Made by a program: the position numbers and the translations under genes. A DNA stretch of 37,928 nucleotides from Inquilinus limosus. Its GTDB lineage: Bacteria; Pseudomonadota; Alphaproteobacteria; DSM-16000; Inquilinaceae. The stretch lies in contig JAEKLZ010000181.1 in NCBI GenBank assembly GCA_019508225.1, positions 1 to 37,928 of the forward strand. The letters run 5' to 3'. Under the pieces are notes generated by a model. It was not told the DNA's origin. It made no database searches and saw nothing but the letters and a program-made list of their open reading frames with translations. This document shows positions 7,713 through 15,508 of this stretch, piece by piece. The stretch's first letter is position 1. Each line of letters starts with the position of its first letter.

Positions 7713-8051
7713 CTACGCCGCCGTTCCGGGCGGCTTGGTCCTGCGCGCATTTGTCACGATCGAGTCGAGCAGCCCGGGGAACTTGACGTCGAGATCGTCG
7801 CGCCGCAGCGAGATGAAGCGCTGCGTCCCCTCGATCCGGGTCCGGGTGACACCGGCCTCGCGCAGCTTGGCGTAGTGGTAGGACAGCGCGGTCTTGGTCG
7901 CCCCGTCGCCGAAGCTGCGGCACGACACCTCGCCCACCTCGGACAGCGTGGCGACGATGCCCAGCCGGGTCGGGTCGCTGAGCGCGGCGAGGATGGTCAC
8001 GAGGTCGAGCTGGTCGCGATCGGGTTGGAAGGGCGGGCGCATGCCCGACAT
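7713..8051 (-). CDS. ArsR family winged-helix regulator
   Basis: A 112-residue dimeric repressor-type protein. ILAALSDPTRLGIVATLSE (residues about 19-37) is the canonical ArsR N-terminal helix pair. TKTALSYHYAKLREAGVT is the recognition helix, and RIEGTQRFISLRRDDLD is the wing. No ELCVCDL metal site is present, so it probably senses something other than arsenite or zinc. It diverges from a DHA1 exporter with two TTCAAT-type palindromes in between, a standard repressor-exporter pair. The ATG at 8051 has only a weak ribosome site; an ATG at 8042 is an alternative. Confidence 0.88.
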   Translation of the reverse strand: MSGMRPPFQPDRDQLDLVTILAALSDPTRLGIVATLSEVGEVSCRSFGDGATKTALSYHYAKLREAGVTRTRIEGTQRFISLRRDDLDVKFPGLLDSIVTNARRTKPPGTAA

Positions 8052-8077
8052 CTAGTCGATCCGCGCCTTCGTTTCAA

Positions 8078-8097
8078 TGTTCAATGATCATTGAACA
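8078..8097. promoter_or_regulatory. ArsR operator 1 (perfect palindrome)
   Basis: TGTTCAATGATCATTGAACA is a 20-bp perfect palindrome in the arsR/exporter divergent region, 27 bp before the arsR ATG. It shares TTCAAT/TTGAA half-sites with the imperfect copy at 8133-8150. Size and position match an ArsR-type dimer site that could repress arsR itself. Confidence 0.75.
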
Positions 8098-8103
8098 ATC
8101 CGC

Positions 8104-8150
8104 TTGACGCCCGGTCACCCCGCGGACGTATAGTTCAATAATCCTTGAAC
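8104..8150 (+). promoter_or_regulatory. Exporter promoter with ArsR operator 2
   Basis: TTGACG (8104-8109) and TATAGT (8129-8134), with a 19-nt spacer, form a likely sigma70 promoter for the exporter at 8166. GTTCAATAATCCTTGAAC (8133-8150) overlaps the -10 box and the expected transcription start. It has 6-bp perfect outer arms matching operator 1 at 8078-8097. A repressor bound here would block polymerase directly. Confidence 0.65.
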
Positions 8151-8165
8151 AATGGACCATCATCG

Positions 8166-9344
8166 ATGCCCGCCTCCCTGGTCTGGCTCGCGATCGGCGC
8201 TTTCGCCATCGGCACCGAAGGCTTGATGATCGCCGGCCTCCTGCCCGCGATCGCCGCGGATTTCCACAGCTCCGTCGCCACGGCGGGGCAGCTGATCACC
8301 ATCTTCGCCCTCGCCTATGCCGTCGGATCGCCGATCCTGTCGGCGCTGTGCGGCGGCCTCGACCGGCGCCGGCTGCTGGTCATGGCCCTGCTGGCCTTCA
8401 CCGTCTCGAACCTGCTGGCGGCGCTGGCCGGCAGCCTGTGGCAGCTGATTGCCGCCCGGGTGCTGCTGGCGCTCAGCGCCGGGCTGTTCATGCCGACCGC
8501 CTATGCCGTCGCCGCCTCGCTGGTACCGCCCGACCGGCGCGGCCGGGCGATCGCCGCGGTGACCAGCGGCATGACCATCGCCACCGCGCTGGGCGTGCCG
8601 CTGGGCGCCTGGATCGGCAACCATGCCGACTGGCGCGCCACCTTCGTCATCGTCGCCGTTCTCGGCCTGGCCGGGATGGCGGGCCTGCGTTTCGGCCTGC
8701 CGGCCAAGCTGCCGCTCGGCGCCTCGACCCTGGCCGAGCGGCTGGCCGTGGCCCGCCGGCCGGCCGTGCTGCAGGCGCTGACCGTGACCTTCTTCTGGAT
8801 CGCCGCCGCCTTCGTCCTCTACACCTTCATCGCGCCCTATCTGGAGCACACGGCCGGGATCGGCCCGGACGGGGTCAGCGCCGTGCTGTTCCTGTTCGGC
8901 ATCGGCTCCGCCATCGGCAACGCCGTCGGCGGCCAGCTGACCGACAAGATCGGCCCGGTGCGGCTGCAGCTCGGCGCCCTGGTGTTCCTGACCCTTGCCC
9001 TGGCCGGGCTGGGGGCCGCCGCCGCCCTCCCCAGCGGCCAGGCGCTGTTCGCCATCGCGCCGCTGATGCTGGTCTGGAGCATCGCCGGCTGGGCCTTCCA
9101 CCCGGCGCAGACCACGCGGCTGATGCGGCTGGCGCCGGAGGTCGGGATGATCGCGGCGTCGCTGAACGCCTCGGCGCTCTATGCCGGCATCGCCTTCGGC
9201 TCGCTGCTCGGCTCGGCGACGCTCGGCTGGGGCGGCGTGCCCGCGCTCGGCTGGGTCGGCGCCCTGTCGGCGGCGATCGCCCTCGCCCTGCTGGCCGCCA
9301 CGTCCCGGCGCCGGGTGACGGATGCGGCGACCCAGGCAGCCTGA
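8166..9344 (+). CDS. MFS transporter, DHA1 (AraJ/YdhP-like) exporter
   Basis: A 392-residue, 12-helix inner-membrane exporter. The start SLVWLAIGAFAIGTEGLMIA is characteristic of the DHA1 group containing AraJ, YdhP and chloramphenicol/purine exporters (FxxGTxE motif at the end of helix 1). CGGLDRRRLLVM is motif A, and VTSGMTIATALGVPLGAWIG is motif C, the antiporter signature of helix 5. The ATG at 8166 is preceded only by a weak ribosome site, but an upstream TTG at 8145 would fall inside the operator. The divergent ArsR gene and the operator over its -10 box indicate inducible expression. Substrate unknown. Confidence 0.9.
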   Translation: MPASLVWLAIGAFAIGTEGLMIAGLLPAIAADFHSSVATAGQLITIFALAYAVGSPILSALCGGLDRRRLLVMALLAFTVSNLLAALAGSLWQLIAARVLLALSAGLFMPTAYAVAASLVPPDRRGRAIAAVTSGMTIATALGVPLGAWIGNHADWRATFVIVAVLGLAGMAGLRFGLPAKLPLGASTLAERLAVARRPAVLQALTVTFFWIAAAFVLYTFIAPYLEHTAGIGPDGVSAVLFLFGIGSAIGNAVGGQLTDKIGPVRLQLGALVFLTLALAGLGAAAALPSGQALFAIAPLMLVWSIAGWAFHPAQTTRLMRLAPEVGMIAASLNASALYAGIAFGSLLGSATLGWGGVPALGWVGALSAAIALALLAATSRRRVTDAATQAA

Positions 9345-9392
9345 CGCCGCCGGATCGATCGTCTCGTTCCAGGAAACAATCCTGTGCCGGAT

Positions 9393-9410
9393 CGGCGGGT
9401 TCTCCCGCCG
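9393..9410. terminator. GC hairpin after the exporter gene
   Basis: CGGCGGG-TTCT-CCCGCCG forms a 7-bp perfect stem with a four-base loop, 48 bp after the exporter stop and 60 bp before wrbA. No U-tract follows, so it may be a Rho-assisted terminator, an mRNA-end stabiliser, or simply part of the wrbA leader. Confidence 0.3.
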
Positions 9411-9470
9411 GCCGGCAAGGACTACCTTTGGGCCGCAGCACAGGCTGCCAGCCCCAAGGGAATCCATGCG

Positions 9471-10070
9471 ATGACGAAGGTCCTGGTCCTCTACTACAGC
9501 TCCTACGGCCATATCGAGACCATGGCCACGGCGGTGGCCGAGGGCGTCCGCGAGGCGGGCGGCGAGCCCACCATCAAGCGCGTGCCCGAGCTGGTGCCGG
9601 AAGAGACCGCCCGCGCCTCCTACTTCAAGCTCGACCAGGCGGCGCCGATCGCGACGATCGACGAGCTGGCCGACTACGACGCCGTGATCTTCGGCGTGCC
9701 GACCCGCTTCGGCATGATGGCGGCGCAGATGCGCAACTTCCTCGACCAGGCCGGCGGGCTGTGGATGAAGGGCTCGCTGATCGGCAAGGTCGGCAGCGTC
9801 TTCGCCTCGAGCGCGACCCAGCATGGCGGCCAGGAGGCGACGATCCTGAGCTTCCACACCTTCCTGCTGCACCAGGGCATGGTGGTTGTCGGCCTGCCCT
9901 ACTCCTTCCAGGGCCAGATGACGCTGGACGAGATCACCGGCGGGTCGCCCTACGGCGCCACGACGATCGCCGGCGGCCAGGGCCAGCGCCAGCCGAGCGA
10001 GAACGAGCTCGCCGGCGCCCGCTTCCAGGGCGCGCATGTGACGAAGATCGCGTCGAAGCTCGCCGGCTAA
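9471..10070 (+). CDS. NAD(P)H:quinone oxidoreductase, WrbA type
   Basis: A 199-residue flavodoxin-fold FMN enzyme that reduces quinones by two electrons, avoiding semiquinone radicals; WrbA forms a cytosolic tetramer. [18 protein letters not shown] (residues 9-26) is the FMN phosphate-binding loop. [18 protein letters not shown] and [15 protein letters not shown] are highly conserved WrbA blocks, and the C-terminal [13 protein letters not shown] is typical. Length matches the family (about 198-200). ATG 9471 has AAGGGA 10 nt upstream. The next gene is a glutathionyl-hydroquinone reductase homologue, so the pair may handle quinones together. Confidence 0.95.
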   Translation: MTKVLVLYYSSYGHIETMATAVAEGVREAGGEPTIKRVPELVPEETARASYFKLDQAAPIATIDELADYDAVIFGVPTRFGMMAAQMRNFLDQAGGLWMKGSLIGKVGSVFASSATQHGGQEATILSFHTFLLHQGMVVVGLPYSFQGQMTLDEITGGSPYGATTIAGGQGQRQPSENELAGARFQGAHVTKIASKLAG

Positions 10071-10086
10071 GTGTTTGTAGGATGAC

Positions 10087-10109
10087 GCCGCCGGGTTCCG
10101 CCCGGCGGC
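10087..10109. other. Hairpin between wrbA and the GST gene
   Basis: GCCGCCGGG-TTCCG-CCCGGCGGC is a perfect 9-bp stem with a 5-nt loop, 17 bp after the wrbA stop. It ends 5 bp before the GGAGGA ribosome site of the next gene. It could be a partial terminator or set relative expression of the two genes; there is no T-tract. Confidence 0.4.
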
Positions 10110-10123
10110 CGATGGAGGATGCG

Positions 10124-11113
10124 ATGGGCCTGCTGATCGAGGGCCGCTGGGCCGACCAGTGGTACGACACCAAATCGACCGGCGGGCGTTTCGTGCGGCA
10201 GGAGAGCGCCTTCCGCGACCGGGTGACGGCCGATGGCAGCTCCGGCTTCAAGGCCGAGCCCGGCCGCTACCACCTCTATGTCTGCTACGCCTGCCCCTGG
10301 GCGCACCGCACCCTGATCGTGCGGGCGCTGAAGGGGTTGCAGGACGTGATCTCGGTCGACGCGGTCGACCCGTTCATGGGCGCCCAGGGCTGGACCTTCG
10401 CCGATCTCCGCACCGGCGTGCGATCGCCCGGCGCGACCGGTGACCGGGTCAACGGCCGCGCGGCGCTGCACGAGATCTACACTCTGGCCAAGCCGGACTA
10501 CACCGGCCGGGTGACGGTGCCGGTGCTGTGGGACAAGCAGACCGGCACGATCGTGAACAACGAATCGGCCGAGATCATCCGGATGCTGAACTCGGCCTTC
10601 GAGGAATTCGCCGATCGATCGGTCAATCTTGCACCGGCCGCGCTGCTGCCGGAGATCGACGCGATCAACGCCGAGGTCTACGATCGGGTGAACAACGGCG
10701 TCTACAAGGCCGGCTTCGCCACCGACCAGGCGGTCTATGAGGAAGCCGTGACCCGGCTGTTCGAGACGCTGGAACGGCTGGAAGGGCATCTGTCGGCGCA
10801 TCGCTGGCTGGTCGGCGACCGGCTGACCGAGGCCGACATCCGGCTGTTCACCACGCTGCTGCGCTTCGACCCGGTCTATCACGGCCATTTCAAATGCAAC
10901 CTGCGGCCGCTGCACGAATACCCGGCGCTGTGGGGCTTCACCCGCGAGATCGCGCAGCGGCCGGGCGTGGCCGCGACGATCGAGATGACGCATATCAAGC
11001 GGCACTATTACGAGAGCCACCACAGCATCAACCCGACCGGCATCGTGCCCAAGGGCCCGGTGCTGGACCTGACGGCGCCGCATGAACGGGAGCGACTGCC
11101 GGAGGCGGGGTGA
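10124..11113 (+). CDS. Glutathionyl-hydroquinone reductase (Xi-class GST, YqjG/PcpF-like)
   Basis: A 329-residue Xi-class glutathione transferase. Family members use a thioredoxin-like Cys to remove glutathione from glutathionyl-hydroquinones, forming GSSG. YVCYACPWAHRTLIVRALKG (about 52-71) contains the diagnostic CPWA motif with catalytic Cys57. TVPVLWDKQTGTIVNNESAEIIRML is the conserved glutathione-binding region. LVGDRLTEADIRLFTTLLRFDPVY and the C-terminal HYYxSHxxINPTGIVPxGP block are hallmarks of the class. The ATG at 10124 follows GGAGGA (10114-10119). Directly downstream of wrbA and separated by a hairpin, it is probably part of a quinone-detoxification pair. Confidence 0.93.
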   Translation: MGLLIEGRWADQWYDTKSTGGRFVRQESAFRDRVTADGSSGFKAEPGRYHLYVCYACPWAHRTLIVRALKGLQDVISVDAVDPFMGAQGWTFADLRTGVRSPGATGDRVNGRAALHEIYTLAKPDYTGRVTVPVLWDKQTGTIVNNESAEIIRMLNSAFEEFADRSVNLAPAALLPEIDAINAEVYDRVNNGVYKAGFATDQAVYEEAVTRLFETLERLEGHLSAHRWLVGDRLTEADIRLFTTLLRFDPVYHGHFKCNLRPLHEYPALWGFTREIAQRPGVAATIEMTHIKRHYYESHHSINPTGIVPKGPVLDLTAPHERERLPEAG

Positions 11114-11134
11114 CGGGCATCCGGCCAGCGCCGC

Positions 11135-11527
11135 CTATCGGGACTGGCTGCTGCCCCTCTTGTTGCGCTCCAGTTCCGCCAGCTTCTCGTACTCCTCGCG
11201 AATCTTGCGGATGTCCTCCTCGGACTGGTCTTCGAGGTCGAGCAGGGTGTTGCGGGCCGTCTTGGTGGCGCGGATCAGCTCGTCGAGCTTGATCTGCAGC
11301 GCGGCGGTGTCGCGGTTCTGGGTGTTCTGGATCAGGAACACCATCAGGAAGGTGACGATCGTCGTCGCCGTGTTCACGGTCAGCTGCCAGACATCGGAGA
11401 ACCCGACAAACGGTCCGACCGCGGCCCAGACCACCATCGCCCCCGCCGCCACGCCGAAGGTGATGGGGTGGCCGGCGAGATGTGATGTCCGAGTGGCGAA
11501 ACGGGCGAACCAGGGCGTGTCCTTCAC
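11135..11527 (-). CDS. Low-affinity iron permease family small membrane protein
   Basis: A 130-residue protein with two clear membrane helices (about residues 20-40 and 47-67, the second being [20 protein letters not shown]). The block [21 protein letters not shown] is characteristic of the bacterial proteins annotated as low-affinity iron permease family (Pfam Iron_permease, named after fungal Fet4). A charged coiled-coil tail rich in Glu and Lys follows. The bacterial forms are much shorter than Fet4 and their transport role is unproven. The gene is convergent with the GST gene and 87 bp downstream of adc on the same strand. Confidence 0.8.
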   Translation of the reverse strand: MKDTPWFARFATRTSHLAGHPITFGVAAGAMVVWAAVGPFVGFSDVWQLTVNTATTIVTFLMVFLIQNTQNRDTAALQIKLDELIRATKTARNTLLDLEDQSEEDIRKIREEYEKLAELERNKRGSSQSR

Positions 11528-11614
11528 GGCATCCTCCGGGTAAGGGTGGATGCCATGACAACGGCCCGGTTGGGCAAATCGTGCCGAAGCGGGGCGGTGG
11601 TTCGGTCCGCCCTC

Positions 11615-12364
11615 TCAGTCCGGCCGGTTGTAGTCGTACAGCACCCGGCCGTAGGGCAGGGTCAGGTCGGCGATCAGGTGGTGAGCGCCGATCACCTTGC
11701 GCACCGGCAGGTCGGCCACCGGCGCATTGACATGCGGCACCAGATGCAGTCGCGCCGGCCCGATCCAGGACCCCTTCGGCGTGATGTCCACGAGGTTGTA
11801 GGCGACCAGCTGGCACACCTCCGCCCGGCCGTCGACGCCCGGGATCAGCTTCAGGTTCACCTGGGTCCGCGACAGCGTCGCCATCGTCCGCTCGCCGTTG
11901 CCGGCCATGCTCTCATGCTTGTAGCCCATGGTGCCCATGGCCACGAGCTGGTCGGCGTAAGACAGGGTGCCGGTCAGCGTGTCCTTGACGATCTGCAGCT
12001 TCGGATGGGCGTATTTCTTCGGGAAGCCCCAGATCTCGCGGCCGGCGGCGATCGGCGGGTCGTCGTCGAGATACATCTGGGCGACGAAGCTCATCTCCTC
12101 GCCGCGGAACTTGCAGGGGATGACCATGCCGGATTCGGTGTAGCTGCCGAAGCCCGAGCTGTCCGGCATCCGGATCCATTCGTAATGCACCACCGGCCGC
12201 TCGAGCGGCTCCAGCGGCTCCGGCAACTGGTCGCGGATCACCTGCGGGTCGGTCTCGTAGGTGATGATCATGTATTCGCGGTCGACGAAACGGTACGGCC
12301 CGGCCGGGTAGCTGGGCCCCGCCGCGGGCATCGACGGCAGCCGGAGGACGTCCTGGATCCGCAT
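11615..12364 (-). CDS. Acetoacetate decarboxylase
   Basis: A 249-residue enzyme converting acetoacetate to acetone and CO2 through a Schiff base. In GREIWGFPKKYAHP, Lys116 aligns with the catalytic Lys115 of the Clostridium enzyme, followed by Lys117. YTESG provides Glu77, matching the active-site Glu76. Length is typical (about 245-250). The ATG at 12364 has GAGGGTGAG just upstream; the open frame extends to 12484 without family residues. It diverges from a patatin-like lipase gene. In many proteobacteria these two sit with 3-hydroxybutyrate dehydrogenase, suggesting a role in polyhydroxybutyrate or ketone-body turnover; that dehydrogenase is absent here. Confidence 0.92.
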   Translation of the reverse strand: MRIQDVLRLPSMPAAGPSYPAGPYRFVDREYMIITYETDPQVIRDQLPEPLEPLERPVVHYEWIRMPDSSGFGSYTESGMVIPCKFRGEEMSFVAQMYLDDDPPIAAGREIWGFPKKYAHPKLQIVKDTLTGTLSYADQLVAMGTMGYKHESMAGNGERTMATLSRTQVNLKLIPGVDGRAEVCQLVAYNLVDITPKGSWIGPARLHLVPHVNAPVADLPVRKVIGAHHLIADLTLPYGRVLYDYNRPD

Positions 12365-12438
12365 GATCTCACCCTCTCTCAGCGAACGGCCGCAACCCGG
12401 CCGAGGCGGTTCATAGACAGCGAGCCCGGACGCTGCCG

Positions 12439-12457
12439 CGACAGTCTTTCGACAGTC
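12439..12457. promoter_or_regulatory. Direct repeat in the adc/patatin divergent region
   Basis: CGACAGTC occurs twice (12439-12446 and 12450-12457), 11 bp apart start to start, which is about one helical turn. It is followed by GTCA-TG-TGAC. The 183-bp gap between the two divergent starts is the only place for their promoters, so this may be a regulator half-site pair; no regulator gene lies next to it. Confidence 0.3.
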
Positions 12458-12547
12458 ATGTGACATCGCAGCGGGACGGCCCACACGTCATCAGCCCGTC
12501 ATCCATCCCAGCCTATCGTGCCGTCCCCGAGCAGGAGACCGGCCGCC

Positions 12548-13708
12548 ATGGATGCGAAGAGCCCCGTTGCCCAGCATGACGTCCCGACGCAAGGCTGGCG
12601 CCCGGATCGCTGCGATCGCGTCGCCCTGGTGCTGCAGGGCGGCGGCGCGCTCGGCGCCTACCAGGCCGGGGTGTACCAGGCGCTGCACGAGGCCGGGATC
12701 GAGCCGGACTGGGTGTCGGGCGTGTCGATCGGCGCCATCAACGCCGCCATCATCGCCGGCAATCCGCCGGAGCGGCGGCTGGAGCGGCTGCGCGCCTTCT
12801 GGGAACGGATCACCGACCGCAAGATCTGGTATTACACGCCGGATGGCGACCTGTTCCGGCAGATGCGCAATGCCGCCAGCACCTGGATGACCATGGTGCA
12901 GGGCCAGCCCGGCTTCTTCTCGCCGCACGCCGCCAGCCCGTGGCTCAGCCTGGCCGGGGCGAAGAGCGCCACCAGCCACTACGACACGGGGCCGCTGCGC
13001 GAGACGTTGGCCGAGCTGGTGGATTTCGACCGGATCAACGCCGGCCCGGTGCGCTTCGCGGTCGGGGCGGTCAATGTGCTGACCGGCAACTTCACCTATT
13101 TCGACAGCGCCGACGAGGCGATCGGGCCCGACCATGTGATGGCCAGCGGTGCCCTGCCCCCGGCCCTGCCGATGGTGAAGATCGGCACCGATCATTACTG
13201 GGACGGCGGCATCGTCTCGAACACGCCCTTGCAGCACCTGCTGGACCAGGATGGCGGGCTGAACACACTGGTGTTCCAGGTCGACCTGTTCAGTGCCCGG
13301 GGCCAGCTGCCGCGCGACATGAACGACGTCATGGCCCGCCACAAGGACATCATGTACTCGTCGCGCACCCGCTACACCACCGACCTGTACAAGCGGCTGC
13401 ATCAGTGGAAGACGCGGCTGGCTCAGGCGCTGGCGAAGGCGCAGGAGGAAGCGCTGACCGCCGAGGAGCGCCGGCTGCGCGACGAGCTGGCGCATCTGCC
13501 GGAGATCACCATCCTGCACCTGATCTACCAGCAGAAGGCCTATGAGGGCCACGCCAAGGACCACGAGTTCTCGGGCACCTCGATGCGCGAGCACTGGCAA
13601 AGCGGCTACGAGGACACCAAGCGCACGCTGAAGCGCCGGCAGTGGATGGAGATGCCGCCGGAAGGCGCCGGCATCGTCATCCATGACGTGCACCGGCTGG
13701 AGGATTGA
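12548..13708 (+). CDS. Patatin-like phospholipase with DUF3734 C-terminal domain
   Basis: A 386-residue Ser-Asp dyad lipid acyl hydrolase. LVLQGGGALGAYQAGVYQAL contains the oxyanion GGGxxG loop (31-36). GVSIG (58-62) holds the nucleophile Ser60, and HYWDGGIVSNTPL gives Asp219 of the DGG motif. The region after about residue 250, ending with HAKDHEFSGTSMREHWQSGY, matches the DUF3734 extension found in the bacterial group linked to polyhydroxybutyrate metabolism. ATG 12548 has AGGAG 10 nt upstream. It is divergent from acetoacetate decarboxylase, which supports a role in storage-lipid or ketone-body turnover. No signal peptide, so cytosolic. Confidence 0.92.
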   Translation: MDAKSPVAQHDVPTQGWRPDRCDRVALVLQGGGALGAYQAGVYQALHEAGIEPDWVSGVSIGAINAAIIAGNPPERRLERLRAFWERITDRKIWYYTPDGDLFRQMRNAASTWMTMVQGQPGFFSPHAASPWLSLAGAKSATSHYDTGPLRETLAELVDFDRINAGPVRFAVGAVNVLTGNFTYFDSADEAIGPDHVMASGALPPALPMVKIGTDHYWDGGIVSNTPLQHLLDQDGGLNTLVFQVDLFSARGQLPRDMNDVMARHKDIMYSSRTRYTTDLYKRLHQWKTRLAQALAKAQEEALTAEERRLRDELAHLPEITILHLIYQQKAYEGHAKDHEFSGTSMREHWQSGYEDTKRTLKRRQWMEMPPEGAGIVIHDVHRLED

Positions 13709-13747
13709 GGGTCGAGAGGTTAACGGGCTGTCGAGCCTCTTTGCGTC

Positions 13748-13876
13748 GCCTCTCCCGCAAGCGGGAGAGGCCGGGCGTCCGCAGGACGACCGGGTGAGGG
13801 CTGGCCCGGGCCTCGACAAAGAGCCCTCACCCGGAGCCGCTTCGCGTCTCCGACCTCTCCCGCAAGCGGGAGAGGC
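13748..13876. repeat. Composite REP/BIME-like palindromic element
   Basis: The 22-bp palindrome CCTCTCCCGCAAGCGGGAGAGG occurs at 13749-13770 and again at 13854-13875. Between them lies a 13-bp perfect inverted repeat (CCGGGTGAGGGCT at 13790-13802 with its complement at 13822-13834). The result is a nested, symmetric element of about 130 bp. It fills the space between the convergent patatin and substrate-binding protein genes, the usual location of REP/BIME repeats, and may also act as a bidirectional transcript end. No open frame of interest lies in 13709-13937. Confidence 0.75.
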
Positions 13877-13937
13877 AACACGTCACCGCCTTGATAAGAT
13901 CGGGGTCACCCGATCTGAGCTCACGCGCTCCAGCCCC

Positions 13938-14768
13938 TCACTGCCCCTGGTTCAGCGCCGCCGGCAGCGTGTTCGCTTGCAGGCCGTACTTGGCCAGGAT
14001 CTGGTCGTAGGTGCCGTCGGCCTGCAGCTTCTCGACCGCCGCCTTGACCGCATCGCGCAGCTGCGGCTCGGATTTCAGCACCGGGATGCCGACCAGGGAT
14101 TCGGTGAAGGCCGCGCCGATCGGCACATAGGTGTCCGGCTCCAGCTTCTGGAAATAGGGCAGCGTCTCGTTGCCCTGGGCCGCCGCCTGCAGGCGCTGGG
14201 TCTTCAACTGCGTGCGGGCGTCGGCCGAGCCCTCGGTGCCGACCACGGTGATCGCCGGCTTGCCCTTGGCGACGCAGTTGGTGTCGCTCCACTCGCCGAT
14301 CTGCTGCGGCCAGTTGGTCGAGCGGCTGGCGCCCACCGTCTTGCCGCACAGGTCGTCGGTCGACTTGATCTGATCGGCCAGGGCCGTGATCGTGTAGAAC
14401 TGCGCGCCGGACTTCATGTAGTCGACGAAATCGGCGATGTCGCGCCGCGCCGGCGTATCGCTCATTCCCGCCATCACCATGTCGATGCGGCCGGTCTGCA
14501 GCGACGGCAGCATCTGGGCGAAGGCGATCTCCTGGAACTCGGCCTCGACGCCCAGCTGCTTGGCGATCGCCTTGCCGAGGTCGATGTCGACGCCCTGCAG
14601 CTCGTTGGTGGCCGGGTCCTTGAAGATGATCGGCGGGTAGTTGTTGTTGGTGCCGATGATGATCTTGCCGGCCTGCTTGATCCGGTCGGGCACAGCCTGC
14701 GCCGAGGCCGATGTGACGGCGAGCGCGGCGACGGCCGCCGTGGCGGCGAGCAGAGCGAAACGAAACAT
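13938..14768 (-). CDS. ABC transporter substrate-binding protein, polar amino acid type
   Basis: A 276-residue periplasmic binding protein (SBP_bac_3 family). A Sec signal peptide covers residues 1 to about 23 (MFRFALLAATAAVAALAVTS, cut after ASA). IKQAGKIIIGTNNNYPPIIF opens the mature domain, and LQGVDIDLGKAIAKQLG and MLPSLQTGRIDMVMAGMSDT are the family signature blocks. Four residues of the NNNYPP region and the DMVMAGM strand normally form the ligand pocket. ATG 14768 has GGAG upstream. It is the third gene of the operon argH-like / permease-ATPase / binding protein, and the only transporter component that looks intact. Ligand unknown; cationic or polar amino acid derivatives are typical. 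Confidence 0.92.
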   Translation of the reverse strand: MFRFALLAATAAVAALAVTSASAQAVPDRIKQAGKIIIGTNNNYPPIIFKDPATNELQGVDIDLGKAIAKQLGVEAEFQEIAFAQMLPSLQTGRIDMVMAGMSDTPARRDIADFVDYMKSGAQFYTITALADQIKSTDDLCGKTVGASRSTNWPQQIGEWSDTNCVAKGKPAITVVGTEGSADARTQLKTQRLQAAAQGNETLPYFQKLEPDTYVPIGAAFTESLVGIPVLKSEPQLRDAVKAAVEKLQADGTYDQILAKYGLQANTLPAALNQGQ

Positions 14769-14800
14769 GGTGGCCTCTCCTGTTGTTGGTTCCCCGCCGG

Positions 14801-15508
14801 TCACGACAGGACGGCGGCGATGAAGTCCCGGGTGCGCGCCTCTCGCGGGCTGCCCAGCACCTGCTGCGGCGGCCCCATCTCGACGATCCGGCCGCGGTCC
14901 ATGAACACCACACGGCCGGCGACCTCGCGGGCGAAGCCCAGCTCATGCGTCACCACGATCATGGTCATGCCGCTGGCGGCCAGGTCGCGCATCACCGCCA
15001 GCACCTCGCCCACCAGCTCGGGGTCGAGGGCCGAGGTCGGCTCGTCGAACAGCATCAGCTTCGGCTTCATCGCCAGGGCACGGGCGATGGCGATGCGCTG
15101 CTGCTGGCCGCCGGACAACTCGGCCGGATAGGCATCGCGCTTGTCGGCCAGCCCGACCCGCTGCAGCAGGGCCATGGCCTCCGCCACCGCCTGCGCTTTC
15201 GGCCGCTTCTGTACCGTCACCGGGCCTTCGATGATGTTGCCCAGCACGGTCAGATGCGCGAACAGGTTGAAGCGCTGGAACACCATGCCGGCGGCCAGGC
15301 GCTGACGCGCCACCTCGCGGTCGGTCAGGGCATAGAGCGCGTCGCCCTCCCGCCGGAAGCCGGCCAGCTCGCCATCGACCCAGACGGCACCGCCATCGAC
15401 GCTCTCGAGCTGGTTGATGCAGCGCAGCAGCGTGCTCTTGCCCGAGCCGGACGGGCCGATGATGCACAGCACCTCGCCGCGCTCGACCTCCAGCGACACT
15501 TGGCCCGG
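14801..15508 (-). CDS. Amino acid ABC transporter ATP-binding domain, N-terminally truncated
   Basis: About 235 residues of a GlnQ/HisP-type ATPase. All core motifs are present: Walker [11 protein letters not shown]-loop [12 protein letters not shown], signature [16 protein letters not shown], Walker [13 protein letters not shown] and the switch His in VVTHELGF. The first roughly 20-28 residues, including the aromatic A-loop before [12 protein letters not shown], are missing, and no normal start codon with a ribosome site precedes the domain. Instead it is in frame with the N-terminal half of the upstream permease, through about 87 out-of-frame residues. A GTG at 15499 could start a shortened protein. 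Either the gene was a permease-ATPase fusion that suffered deletions, or two genes were joined. Probably not functional as read. Confidence 0.75.
   Translation of the reverse strand, partial: PGQVSLEVERGEVLCIIGPSGSGKSTLLRCINQLESVDGGAVWVDGELAGFRREGDALYALTDREVARQRLAAGMVFQRFNLFAHLTVLGNIIEGPVTVQKRPKAQAVAEAMALLQRVGLADKRDAYPAELSGGQQQRIAIARALAMKPKLMLFDEPTSALDPELVGEVLAVMRDLAASGMTMIVVTHELGFAREVAGRVVFMDRGRIVEMGPPQQVLGSPREARTRDFIAAVLS

Noticed and set aside
8160..10037. 625-codon antisense frame across exporter and wrbA
   Set aside because: Low-complexity translation without helices or motifs; sense frames are strongly supported on both genes.
13748..13876. CRISPR-like repeat array
   Set aside because: Only two copies of a palindrome separated by another inverted repeat; no regular spacers and no cas genes in the window.
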